DNA from: a bacterium
GTDB taxonomy: Bacteria; Verrucomicrobiota; Verrucomicrobiia; Limisphaerales; UBA11358
Reading direction: 5' to 3'
Assembly (NCBI GenBank): GCA_021817945.1
Contig: JAKAFL010000007.1
Span: forward strand, 33,697-97,696
DNA length: 64,000 bases
Part shown: positions 38,638 through 47,199 of the stretch, one piece after another
How the letters are laid out: each line of letters starts with the position of its first letter
How positions within the stretch are numbered: position 1 is the first letter of the stretch
Position numbers and translations under genes: made by a program
Notes under the pieces: model-generated
Told to the model about the DNA's origin: nothing
Seen by the model: the letters and a program-made list of their open reading frames with translations, nothing else
Database searches by the model: none

Positions 38638-40056
38638 TTAAACGGTGCGCATTTGCACGGCATCCACAATTTCCGTGCCGACCGATATGGCTCCGATGAT
38701 GACGACGGTGTTTCCGGGCGTGAGCAGCTTCTTTTGCGTCAGCATTTTTATGGCATTTTCAACGGTGTTCTGCGGTTCAATCAGGTCAAATTCCATGACT
38801 GCGGACTGCACGCCCCAGCTCAGGGTCAGTTCATTGGCCGACTTTTCGTTGTCGCAAATGGCAAGGATGGGGGAATACCGTGGACGCATCCAGGCGGCGT
38901 ACCGGGCCATGTGCCCGTGCCTGGTGATGGCGATCAATGCGGCGGCTTTCAGTTCGTTGGCCATGACCACTGCGCTTTTCACCAGCTTCTCCCTGGCTGT
39001 GGTCAGCTCGGCCAGATCATGGAATTGCGCGCTTCCGCTTCGCTCGATGCGGCTTGCAATGCGGTCAAAAACCTCGATGCACTTCACGGGGTACTTGCCC
39101 ACCGTGGTTTCCCCGCTCAACATGATGGCATCCGCCTCCTCAAATACCGCGTTGGCCACGTCGGTGACTTCCGCCCGCGTGGGCATGGGCGATTCGATCA
39201 TGCTTTCCAGCATGTGCGTGGCCACGATCACGGGGCGCCCCACGCGCAGGCAGGTTTTGACAATGCGCCGCTGGACAATGGGTAATTCCTCGTAGGGGAT
39301 TTCAATGCCCAAATCGCCCCGCGCCACCATGATTCCGTCCGCCTCCTGGACAATGGAATCCAGGTTCTTGATGGCCTGCTGGTCCTCGATCTTCGCGATC
39401 ACCAAAGGGTGCGGCTTGTCTTCCGGGAACAGTTCCCGGAGTTGCAAAAGGTCCCGCGCCTCCCTCACAAAGGACAGCGCAATGAAATCCACGTTCAGCT
39501 CCAGACCCAATTTGACGTCCTTGATGTCTTTGGCCGTGAGCGCGGGGAGGCTGACCTTCACCCCGGGCAGGTTGATATGGCGCCGACTTCCCAATTTGCC
39601 TTCCGTAAGAACTTCGCATTCCACCTTGTTGCCATTTTTGGCCAGCACCTTCATCTCGATCGTTCCATTGTCTATCAGCACCACGTCGCCCACGCTGATG
39701 TCGTTGACGAAATTCTCGTAATTGACATCCACGGAATGTTGTTCCAAATCCCGTTCTCCCCGGACGGTCAGGGTAAATTTTTGGCCGGGTTGCAGGTCCA
39801 GGGGCACTCCCAGGTCGCCCGTCCGGATTGCCGGACCCTGGGTGTCCATTAAAATGCCAATATGCCGGTTGCGCCGGGCGGATTCCTGGCGGATGGCGGC
39901 ATAGACCCGGCGAACCCAGTCATGGGGTGCGTGGGACATGTTCAGCCGGAAAATGTTCACCCCGGCATCAATCAGTTTGCCGATCATCTCCGCCGAATCG
40001 GTGGCAGGTCCCAAGGTGGATACGATTTTGGTTCTCCGCAAAAGCCCGGTTTGCAT
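38638..40056 (-). CDS. pyk: Pyruvate kinase
   Basis: Final step of glycolysis: phosphoenolpyruvate + ADP to pyruvate + ATP. 472 residues, usual length. Conserved parts: RRTKIVSTLGPATDS, NIFRLNMSHAPHDW, MDTQGPAIRTG, active-site Lys in VIAKIEDQQAI, metal and substrate region MVARGDLGIEIPYEELP, and ATHMLESMIESPMPTRAE. A ribosome binding site TAAGGA precedes the ATG at 40056. The gene is bracketed by repeat: the 430-bp tandem array begins 34 bp after its stop and a partial related copy lies 140 bp upstream. Confidence 0.97.
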   Translation of the reverse strand: MQTGLLRRTKIVSTLGPATDSAEMIGKLIDAGVNIFRLNMSHAPHDWVRRVYAAIRQESARRNRHIGILMDTQGPAIRTGDLGVPLDLQPGQKFTLTVRGERDLEQHSVDVNYENFVNDISVGDVVLIDNGTIEMKVLAKNGNKVECEVLTEGKLGSRRHINLPGVKVSLPALTAKDIKDVKLGLELNVDFIALSFVREARDLLQLRELFPEDKPHPLVIAKIEDQQAIKNLDSIVQEADGIMVARGDLGIEIPYEELPIVQRRIVKTCLRVGRPVIVATHMLESMIESPMPTRAEVTDVANAVFEEADAIMLSGETTVGKYPVKCIEVFDRIASRIERSGSAQFHDLAELTTAREKLVKSAVVMANELKAAALIAITRHGHMARYAAWMRPRYSPILAICDNEKSANELTLSWGVQSAVMEFDLIEPQNTVENAIKMLTQKKLLTPGNTVVIIGAISVGTEIVDAVQMRTV

Positions 40057-40194
40057 ATTTCCTTAGCATAACCTTGTCTGTCTGCATGAAAAGGATTTTT
40101 GCGGTCTTTGTGACCGAAGCGAGGCGCCCCGGGGCGCAACCGGCCCTCGCGGATGGCTGTTTTTGGCCACCACAAAAACAAACCATGGCTGGCC

Positions 40195-40341
40195 TTGTGC
40201 GTGGCATGAATAGGGGGGCGGTCTTTTTGGCCTTGGGCTTTGTTTTGGTTCAGTTACAGGGTTTTTCAATCCTGCGCCTTCGCCAAAGCCTTGCCCAGGT
40301 CCAAAAATCCCCGTCGCCCAGTGCCGCATCTTTTCTGTCAA
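40195..40341 (+). repeat. Partial copy of the 430-bp composite repeat
   Basis: GTGCGTGGCATGAATAGG through GTTTTGGTTCAGTTACAGGG to CAGTGCCGCATCTTTTCTGT matches the middle of the units at 37743-38603. It lies between the divergently placed pyk start and the 3' end of the next gene, abutting that gene's stop codon. Confidence 0.8.
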
Positions 40342-40345
40342 AGGT

Positions 40346-40996
40346 CTAGCTGGGAGATTTGGAATTTGGCGGCGGGCATTGGGAAGGGGCTGGAGCGGGC
40401 GGCTGGTTTTTCATCGCCGGTTCCCGGGAGGTGACGGGCAAGCCCAGAAAATTGATTCCCGGGACCTTCTCGTAAAGGCGTCCGATGGGGTTTTTGTTAT
40501 CGGGCATGATGGCGTCGCAGTGTTCCTTGAGGATGTCCACATCCTTGCCGAGAAAACTTTGCAATTCGGCAAGCTGCCCGGTCTGGCTGCGTTGACTGAC
40601 CTCGAATTCATCGGCTTCCTCGCGATCGGCATTCTTTTTGGCCGCCTGCTTCTGTCCGGCCTTGGCTGCTTTCATCTCTTGTTTGGACTCATTGAGCTTG
40701 AGGGTGCGTTCGCGGTGGTCTTGGCGGGCGAGGTTCTGTTCGTAAGTGGTGATGGCGCGGAGCATGGGGGTGACCTTGCGGATGCAATCCTCTTTGGACC
40801 CGTTATCGCGCATGAACTGGAGGACGAGGACTTTGTAGATGTCCATGAGTGTAGCGAGGTTGGGAGGATTGTTCGTCTTGAGCCACTCACTGACGGCATT
40901 TGCATTCGGGCCAAAAGCGTTAATCCAACCGGAAGGGAAGTTGTCCGTGGCGGGGGTGGGAGCGGGTTTGGCAGAGGGGTTGTTCGAGTTTTTCAT
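40346..40996 (-). CDS. Unknown protein, helical and charged
   Basis: 216 residues, not recognised. The N-terminus is Asn/Pro-rich (MKNSNNPSAKPAPTPATDN). Then comes a compact region with GWINAFGPNANAVSEWL and LMDIYKVLVLQFMRDNGS. A Lys/Ala/Gln-rich coiled-coil segment follows at about 85-140, then LQSFLGKDVDILKEHCDAI, and a Pro-rich tail. It is on the same strand as the restriction operon and starts 262 bases after the hsdR stop, so it may be the last member of that island; this is position only. The 262-bp gap shows nothing clear. Confidence 0.65.
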   Translation of the reverse strand: MKNSNNPSAKPAPTPATDNFPSGWINAFGPNANAVSEWLKTNNPPNLATLMDIYKVLVLQFMRDNGSKEDCIRKVTPMLRAITTYEQNLARQDHRERTLKLNESKQEMKAAKAGQKQAAKKNADREEADEFEVSQRSQTGQLAELQSFLGKDVDILKEHCDAIMPDNKNPIGRLYEKVPGINFLGLPVTSREPAMKNQPPAPAPSQCPPPNSKSPS

Positions 40997-41258
40997 GGGT
41001 TTAATGTAGTTGGTTTTAATTCATGTTTTGCTGAGGCCCATGATGGCGGACTGGCTGGGAGCTAAAATGGCATGGTGAACGTTTATGGTGGTTTTCCACA
41101 CGAAGGACCGAAGGCACGAAGGGGAATTTTTATCGCAGACGAATTTCCGCAGATAGGGGCATGGACTTGCGTCTCAAACCTGTTGTGGGAAAACTTTTAA
41201 AAAGGATATTGCGTCAATAGTGAGGACTGACGCCGGCCCGATTGGGCTTTAATGGTAA

Positions 41259-44200
41259 TCACATGGCATACACCCCTGCGTCGCGTTCAGGATAACTTTC
41301 ATAAACGTGCTCGAACAGAGCGGAACATTTTTGCCTGTAAAGTTCTGGCGTGTAGGTGCGCGGCAGGCCCGTGTCGAGCACGTCTTCGATGGTGAGCTTG
41401 AGTTGTGAACGGGCCGTGGATTTCTGCCGCCAGTTGAGCACCAGCAGCAGCTTCATCTTGTTCAACAGTTCGCGGGAAACTTTCTTTACCTCGGCGCGTT
41501 CGTCGGCGCTCAATTCCGGCGCGGGTCGTGTCAGGATGTCGAAAATCACCAACTCCTCCTCCGTCATGTTCTCACGGACATGGCGTTGCTGCTCGTCGGA
41601 CAAATTGCGGCTCAGTTTCAGCAATTCCTCGAATAATTCTTCGATGTTCCGGCTGCCCGTGTTGTAGCTTTCAATCAACGCCTCAAATTTTTCCGCAAAG
41701 TCGGCGCGCGTCTTGTTTAGACGAATCAGTTTTTCCAGTTGGGCGCGAATGGCCGCTTTCAAAACTTCCAAGTCGGTGTTCTTGTGCTTGGATTCCTTGA
41801 ACCGGCTGCGAAGCGCCTCGAAATCAATTTTCGACAAATCCATCACCGGCGCGGGCTTGGCGGGCATATCAACGCCCGTGATGGAGGCGTCGAGCAACTT
41901 GCCGATGTCGCCCATGACTTCCGTGATGTCTGCCGGATTGGGATTAAGCTTCGTGCGGATGGCGGCAGCGATGGCGGTCAATGTGGCAACGCGACCAGCG
42001 AACCCCAACGCCGCCGGGTCGGGTTTCACCGCCCCGAAGTGAGTGCCGACGATACGCTCATGGCCAAGGAACTCGCGGCGCAACGGGTCGGGCGAAATGA
42101 GCGCGTTCACAGCATTGTCAATCCGCTGCAACCGCTCCAGGCTGCCAACGGGCAATTGCTCAATAGCCGGGAGAATCACCTGGCGCGTGGCGCAAAAGGT
42201 CGTCGCGGCATCCACTGCGCGGCGCAAATCCGCAACCAGCTTCGCCTTGTCCCTTACCGGATTCTTACCATCCTTACCCGCACCGTAGATCGCCAGCGCT
42301 TTTTCGAGCGACGCGAACACGTTGGCATAATCCACAATCATGCCGCTGTGCTTGCCGGGAAAAACCCGGTTCGCGCGGGCGATGGTCTGCATCAGCGTAT
42401 GATTCCGCATCGGCTTGTCGAGATACACCGTGGAACAAATCGGCGCGTCAAAGCCGGTCAACCACATGGCGCAAAGGAACACGATTCGCAGCGGGTCGTC
42501 GGTGTCCTTAAACTTTTCGTCCAGCGGCGGCTGCGACTCATTCATCCGCTGGCGATGCGGCACGATGTCGAGGTCGTGCTTTTTCATCTGCTCGATTTCG
42601 TTTTGGCCGGGCGACACAATGAGCGCCATGTCCGTCGTCTGCAAAACTTTCAAGCGATCCAGCAATTCGGCTTTCCGTCCTGCCGCTAAGTCGTAATGCC
42701 CCAACTCCTCTTGCGTCCGCTCAATTTCTGCTGCCCAATGTGCTCGCACCTTGTCGTGCATCTTCAACGCCGTGGCCTTGTCAATGGACACCACCATTGC
42801 CTTGCCGACAAATCCGCGCCCAAGAAAATGCCGCACGATGTCCTTCGCGACGGTTTCCAGCCGGTCGTCGCGCGTAAGAATGTGGTATTGCCGGCCTAAT
42901 TCACGTTCGAGCTTGGCTTCTTGTTCGGGGTCAAGCTCCGCCGTCTCAATGAGATTGTAGATGTCCTCATTTAAGTCCGGGTTCACAAGCTGCAACTCCG
43001 GCGTGCGATTCTCGTAAAACAGCGGCACGGTTGCGCCATCCTCGACGGATTGCTGAAAATCGTAGATGGAAACGTAGTCGCCGAAAACGTCTTTCGTCCG
43101 TTCCTCGCCAGCGATGAGCGGCGTGCCGGTGAACGCGAGAAACAACGCTTTCGGCAGTGCCGCGCGCATATTCAGCGCCAGCGTATCGTATTGGCTGCGG
43201 TGCGCTTCGTCCGTGAGCACAATCACGTCCGGCCGGTCGCATAACACGGGCATTTTCCTGTGACCCTCACCCCCGACCCCTCTCCCAGAGGTAGAGGGGA
43301 GGTTTAAGGCGAGCCCGATCTGCCGCAGGAATTCCTCGGGGTTTTCCAGGACAATTTGATTTGAAAAGCGCAGCACCTTGAAGCCAAGCGAGCGGAGCAT
43401 CGCGTCGCGGACCGCATCCTTTTCCATCACTACGGGCGATTTGTGAATCCCGCCATCCAGTTCGATGTCGAGGCGGTGTTCCGCGCAGAAGAAATCCGCG
43501 ATATAATTGTTGATCTGATGCTCGCGCCGGAACTTCAGTCCTTCAAACCGCCGGTCACGCAGCAATTCCCAGGCAATTTCTTCTGCTGGTGTCTGGTCCT
43601 TTCTAAATTCGCGCGCCCGCTCCACCAGCCCCGCATATTGCAGCCCACCCCGATACTGTGGCGTCTCCCCCCCTTCTCCCTCTGGGAGAAGGGCCGGGGA
43701 TGAGGGTGTTTCAGCCCGAACCTTCTCGGGCTGAAACTTATGAATCAGCGTAAAAACGTAGCGATGATTGCCGCGCAACAATTCCCGCAGGTGCGCGCCG
43801 CTGGCGGCGTGGCACTCGTCGCCTTCGGCTTCGCTCACCGCGCCGCAAGCCTTGAACGTCTTGGCAATCTGGTCGTCCAGTTCAACGCGGTCGGTAACAA
43901 CCACGAATGTCCAATTGCCCGCCACTTTGCGCAAAACTTTCTGCGCGAAGAATACCATCGAAAAACTTTTGCCGCTGCCCTGCGTCTGCCAAAACACGCC
44001 GCCGCGCCCATGCCCCAGCTTGCGCGCGGCGAGCATCGAGACGATGGCGTTGTTCACGCCTAGGAACTGGTGATTCTGGCCGATGATTTTTACCAGCCCG
44101 GCCTTGTGTTCTGAAAACAGCGTGAAATTTTCCACCAAGTCGAGCAACCGCGTCCGGTCGCACGTTCCGCGAATCATCACTTCCAGGGACACCCGGCGCG

Positions 44201-44882
44201 GTTCGTTCTCGCGCTCAATGCGCTTCCACTCAAAAAACCGTTCCCAATCCGCCGTCAGCGATCCGACGCGGCTGTCCGTGCCATTCGAGGCGATGAGCAG
44301 CGCATTAAACCAAAACAGCGACGGGATTTGCTGTTTGTAGTGGGTCAGGTTTTCGTCGAACGCAACGCGCGCGGGCACGCCGGGCTTTTTTAACTCAATC
44401 ACCACCAGCGGCAGACCGTTCACGAAGCCGACCAAATCTGGGCGGCAGGTATAAAGTGCGCCGGTGACGCTGAACTGGCTGACCAGCAGGAAATCATTGT
44501 TCGCCGGCTGCTCCCAATCAATCACGCGCAACCGCTCCGTCTTTTGCCCGCCCCGCTCTTTGTCCGGCACGGAAACCTTGATGCCTTCTTTGAGCAGCAA
44601 ATAAATCTCACGGTTGGCCGCCTCCAAACTCATGGACGAACGGTCGCGGGTCAATTCATCCACGGCGGCGGTGATGGCCTCCGGCGGCAACGCCGGATTC
44701 AACCGCGTCAGCGCCGCGCGCAAACGGGAAACCAAAACCACTTCGCCGCTGGCTTCCCGGCCTAGCGTGCCGCCCGCGCCAAAAATTTCCTCCATCGCAA
44801 CCACCGTCTGCCAACCAAGCTCCGCAAACAACCCGATGGCAGGCTGCTCGACAAGTTGGTCTTCGGTGTAGGCGTTGGGCAT
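41259..44882 (-). CDS. hsdR: Type I restriction enzyme R subunit with an inserted DUF559 endonuclease domain
   Basis: 1207 residues. The N-terminal nuclease has the PD-(D/E)xK residues Asp149, Glu163 and Lys165 (RPDLVGFV, VVIELKKPG). The motor has Walker A QGSGKS at 301-306 and DEAH at 558-561, with helicase motif AFTGTPL and later ARANRVFPGK. Residues about 391-543 are foreign to HsdR. They read TPSSPALLPEGEGG, then a complete DUF559 domain (about 419-526, with RKDQTPAEEIAWELLRDRR and LDIELDGGIH), then [13 protein letters not shown], after which HsdR resumes with VLCDRPDVIVLTDEAH. The insert keeps the frame open. It follows the RloC-like gene by 4 bases. The complex would cut and translocate unmethylated DNA with HsdM and HsdS; the effect of the insert is unknown. 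Confidence 0.95.
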   Translation of the reverse strand: MPNAYTEDQLVEQPAIGLFAELGWQTVVAMEEIFGAGGTLGREASGEVVLVSRLRAALTRLNPALPPEAITAAVDELTRDRSSMSLEAANREIYLLLKEGIKVSVPDKERGGQKTERLRVIDWEQPANNDFLLVSQFSVTGALYTCRPDLVGFVNGLPLVVIELKKPGVPARVAFDENLTHYKQQIPSLFWFNALLIASNGTDSRVGSLTADWERFFEWKRIERENEPRRVSLEVMIRGTCDRTRLLDLVENFTLFSEHKAGLVKIIGQNHQFLGVNNAIVSMLAARKLGHGRGGVFWQTQGSGKSFSMVFFAQKVLRKVAGNWTFVVVTDRVELDDQIAKTFKACGAVSEAEGDECHAASGAHLRELLRGNHRYVFTLIHKFQPEKVRAETPSSPALLPEGEGGETPQYRGGLQYAGLVERAREFRKDQTPAEEIAWELLRDRRFEGLKFRREHQINNYIADFFCAEHRLDIELDGGIHKSPVVMEKDAVRDAMLRSLGFKVLRFSNQIVLENPEEFLRQIGLALNLPSTSGRGVGGEGHRKMPVLCDRPDVIVLTDEAHRSQYDTLALNMRAALPKALFLAFTGTPLIAGEERTKDVFGDYVSIYDFQQSVEDGATVPLFYENRTPELQLVNPDLNEDIYNLIETAELDPEQEAKLERELGRQYHILTRDDRLETVAKDIVRHFLGRGFVGKAMVVSIDKATALKMHDKVRAHWAAEIERTQEELGHYDLAAGRKAELLDRLKVLQTTDMALIVSPGQNEIEQMKKHDLDIVPHRQRMNESQPPLDEKFKDTDDPLRIVFLCAMWLTGFDAPICSTVYLDKPMRNHTLMQTIARANRVFPGKHSGMIVDYANVFASLEKALAIYGAGKDGKNPVRDKAKLVADLRRAVDAATTFCATRQVILPAIEQLPVGSLERLQRIDNAVNALISPDPLRREFLGHERIVGTHFGAVKPDPAALGFAGRVATLTAIAAAIRTKLNPNPADITEVMGDIGKLLDASITGVDMPAKPAPVMDLSKIDFEALRSRFKESKHKNTDLEVLKAAIRAQLEKLIRLNKTRADFAEKFEALIESYNTGSRNIEELFEELLKLSRNLSDEQQRHVRENMTEEELVIFDILTRPAPELSADERAEVKKVSRELLNKMKLLLVLNWRQKSTARSQLKLTIEDVLDTGLPRTYTPELYRQKCSALFEHVYESYPERDAGVYAM
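43264..43706 (-). mobile_element. DUF559-carrying insert with inverted terminal repeats inside hsdR
   Basis: About 443 bp. The left end reads CCCTCACCCCCGACCCCTCT followed by CCCAGAGGTAGAGGGG. The right end, read outward as its reverse complement, gives CCCTCATCCCCGGCCCTTCT followed by CCCAGAGGGAGAAGGG, so the ends are ~36-bp inverted repeats of each other. Each end is itself a hairpin. Between them lies one DUF559 (Vsr/PD-(D/E)xK-like) endonuclease coding region on the minus strand, in frame with hsdR. The same short repeat occurs alone in hsdM at 50065 and 50635. The exact joints and any target duplication cannot be set by eye. Confidence 0.75.
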
Positions 44883-44886
44883 AACG

Positions 44887-47196
44887 TCAGCCGTTTTGAT
44901 AAATGAGATTCAACGCGCGCTTTGCAAAACCGAGCAATTCCCCGTCCACAACCGGAACTGTATCGCAACTGGCATTGGTGTGGTGATGGAACTGCCCAGC
45001 GTAGTCGTTGACTTCCCCCAATTCTTTTGCGAGCGGCTGCAAATTTGCCAACGGGTCGCCGGTCTGTGCCTGCACCGCGAGAGCGATAATCTGGCCGAAC
45101 ATGAGCCTGCGAGGAATTTTCCCCGGAAATCTACGGTGATAGTAACCTTCAAGCAGCGGGCGGATTGCTTTGGCAATGTCGCGCGTGTTCGCCGTGGATT
45201 TGCCGTCCACATAATCAGCAACCAGCCGATGATGGCGATAGTAGTCCGATGAACACACGTCGTCTATGTCGCAAGGAGCGAAAGCGGAGTAGCCTTGCTG
45301 GACGCGCCTGATCGTAAGGAGGTGCGGCGTAATTGGGGCGGTCTTGTGTTCGCCGAGTTTTTCACGGAGTTCGCGAACAAAATAAGCGTCGTGCGACAAA
45401 ACTAGCAACTGGCGGCAAGCACCAGCGAGATTTGCGATGTGCCGGATGCTCTGATGTCTTCGGTTGCGGTCGAGGCTTGAAACGGGGTCGTCCAGCACGA
45501 CGAACTTACCCGCAAGGTTCGGGTCTGCATTGAGCCGCGCCACAAAAAATGCGAAGGCGAGTGTTCGTTTATCCGCCTCGCTGAGTGTCGAGGCAAAGCT
45601 GTGGCCGGTGGTAATGTCGGCACGACTGCCAAGTTTCACCGACTTGTTCCGCAAGCACAGGCCGTATTCGCTGCGCGGCTCACCACCGCCTAAATATGTC
45701 GGCTTCAATTGCTCAATTGAAAACTCCGCCCCGAAAGCAGTTAGTAGGGTGTTGATGCTGGTTTGGTATTGTTGAAGCGTCGCTTGCATCAACGCATCAA
45801 GCTGACTTCGCGCCTTGGTTTTCTCACCGTCGAGCCGTTTTCGTTCTGTTTCGGCATTTTGGTATTCAGTCACGGCGGCTGTCACGTCTGCCAGTTGTCT
45901 TTTTTGCGCAGCTTCAAGTTTGCGAATGTCGGCTGTCAGTGTCGCCGTGTTCTCCGTCGCCAGTTTCTTTTTGAAGTCGGCAATGGTCGCGGCCTGCGCC
46001 CGAATTTCGCCATTGTAGGTTTTGATTGCCGCGTCAATCGAGGCGACGGCGGCGATAGCTGTGTCAGCATCCGCTTGAACGCCGACAGATTCCAACGGCA
46101 TTCTCTCCTTCGCCGCCGCAAACGCAAGCAGTTGTTCCCGCACTTGCTTGATGGTCGCGCCGAGTGCCGCTGCGTCTAGCGTCGGGGCAGTGAGATTCAA
46201 TTGGTCTTTCCATGCTTCAATCCGCGCCGCGTTGGCCGCGGCAGCGGACACAGCCGACTCAATCTTGTAATCTGCCAGCCCTGATTCGATTTGCGATTTC
46301 AGCCCGGCCACCTGACGCTTCAAGGCCGCGTAGGCTTTATTAAAATGGGAGCGGTATGCCTCAATCAATCCAAGTCCGCCGGTTGCCTGACCGCAAAACG
46401 GGCAATCCGCGCCGCCCAAGTAATTTTGACCACGGCTGATCCAATCCTCAAAATCTTCGGAGTTGTGCTTTGCGAGATGCGCTTTTACCACCGCCTCCGC
46501 CGCTTCCTCTACATCTTGAATCTGCGTTTTGAGCACGGCGAAAACCGCTGGCACGTCGAACGGGATGGAGGAAATTTCAGCCGGGTCTTTGCGCGCTGCC
46601 AACTGTTGCGCGTTCTTGGCGGCTTCAATTCGTTTTTGCAGCGCGTCAATCTGTTGTTGCGCGTCCGCCACGGGTAGCAGGGCGATGAACTGCGCGATAT
46701 TGTAGGGTGGGGCAAAACCCGTCAGCGTTCTTTCGGCTTGGGAGCGCTTCCGCGTCTGAACGTCTATGTCCTGCGTGAGTTGGTCAATCTGTTGTTTTAG
46801 CTGGACGGTCTGGTTGCCCAAAGCGAACTCAAGCAATGATTGGCGCTGATCTGCGCGAACCTCGAAACCGGAATAGACGTTATGCTCAACGAATTCAGAG
46901 TCGAAAATAACTATGTCTGCGAGCGGATTATTCCAAGCGTTCGCGGTGAACTCGACATGGCTGTTATTTTTAAGCAGAAACTTAACTTCCGGCGGGTTGG
47001 CGGCATCAATTGTCTTGCGGGCGTTCAACCGTCCTGCGTCACCGAGTTGACAGGCGCGCAAAATGGAAGTGAGCGTTGACTTGCCGCGTCCGTTGTCGGC
47101 GTAGATTGCCGTAACTTGCCCAAGCGTCACTGCCCCTCCCTGGGTGGCGTCTTGCAACAGGCCAACATTTTGAAGTTTTAGAATCTTGCTAATCAT
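44887..47196 (-). CDS. RloC/PrrC-like AAA ATPase with zinc-hook motif, candidate anticodon nuclease
   Basis: 769 residues. ABC/SMC-type ATPase split by a long coiled coil: Walker A ADNGRGKST (33-41), coiled coil about 125-480 with a CPFC zinc-hook motif at Cys265/Cys268, signature-like TLSEADKRT (537-545), Walker B VVLDDPVSSLD (566-575) and LSHD (600-603). The C-terminal ~165 residues have RPLLE (Arg679, Glu683) and a later FHHH (about 737-739). This resembles the Arg-x3-Glu ... His set of PrrC/RloC tRNA anticodon nucleases, although the Glu-His distance is longer than in PrrC. RloC-type proteins are known companions of type I restriction genes and respond to DNA damage. Anticodon-nuclease activity is inferred; a plain AAA_13 ATPase is the alternative. 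Confidence 0.8.
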   Translation of the reverse strand: MISKILKLQNVGLLQDATQGGAVTLGQVTAIYADNGRGKSTLTSILRACQLGDAGRLNARKTIDAANPPEVKFLLKNNSHVEFTANAWNNPLADIVIFDSEFVEHNVYSGFEVRADQRQSLLEFALGNQTVQLKQQIDQLTQDIDVQTRKRSQAERTLTGFAPPYNIAQFIALLPVADAQQQIDALQKRIEAAKNAQQLAARKDPAEISSIPFDVPAVFAVLKTQIQDVEEAAEAVVKAHLAKHNSEDFEDWISRGQNYLGGADCPFCGQATGGLGLIEAYRSHFNKAYAALKRQVAGLKSQIESGLADYKIESAVSAAAANAARIEAWKDQLNLTAPTLDAAALGATIKQVREQLLAFAAAKERMPLESVGVQADADTAIAAVASIDAAIKTYNGEIRAQAATIADFKKKLATENTATLTADIRKLEAAQKRQLADVTAAVTEYQNAETERKRLDGEKTKARSQLDALMQATLQQYQTSINTLLTAFGAEFSIEQLKPTYLGGGEPRSEYGLCLRNKSVKLGSRADITTGHSFASTLSEADKRTLAFAFFVARLNADPNLAGKFVVLDDPVSSLDRNRRHQSIRHIANLAGACRQLLVLSHDAYFVRELREKLGEHKTAPITPHLLTIRRVQQGYSAFAPCDIDDVCSSDYYRHHRLVADYVDGKSTANTRDIAKAIRPLLEGYYHRRFPGKIPRRLMFGQIIALAVQAQTGDPLANLQPLAKELGEVNDYAGQFHHHTNASCDTVPVVDGELLGFAKRALNLIYQNG

Positions 47197-47199
47197 GGC

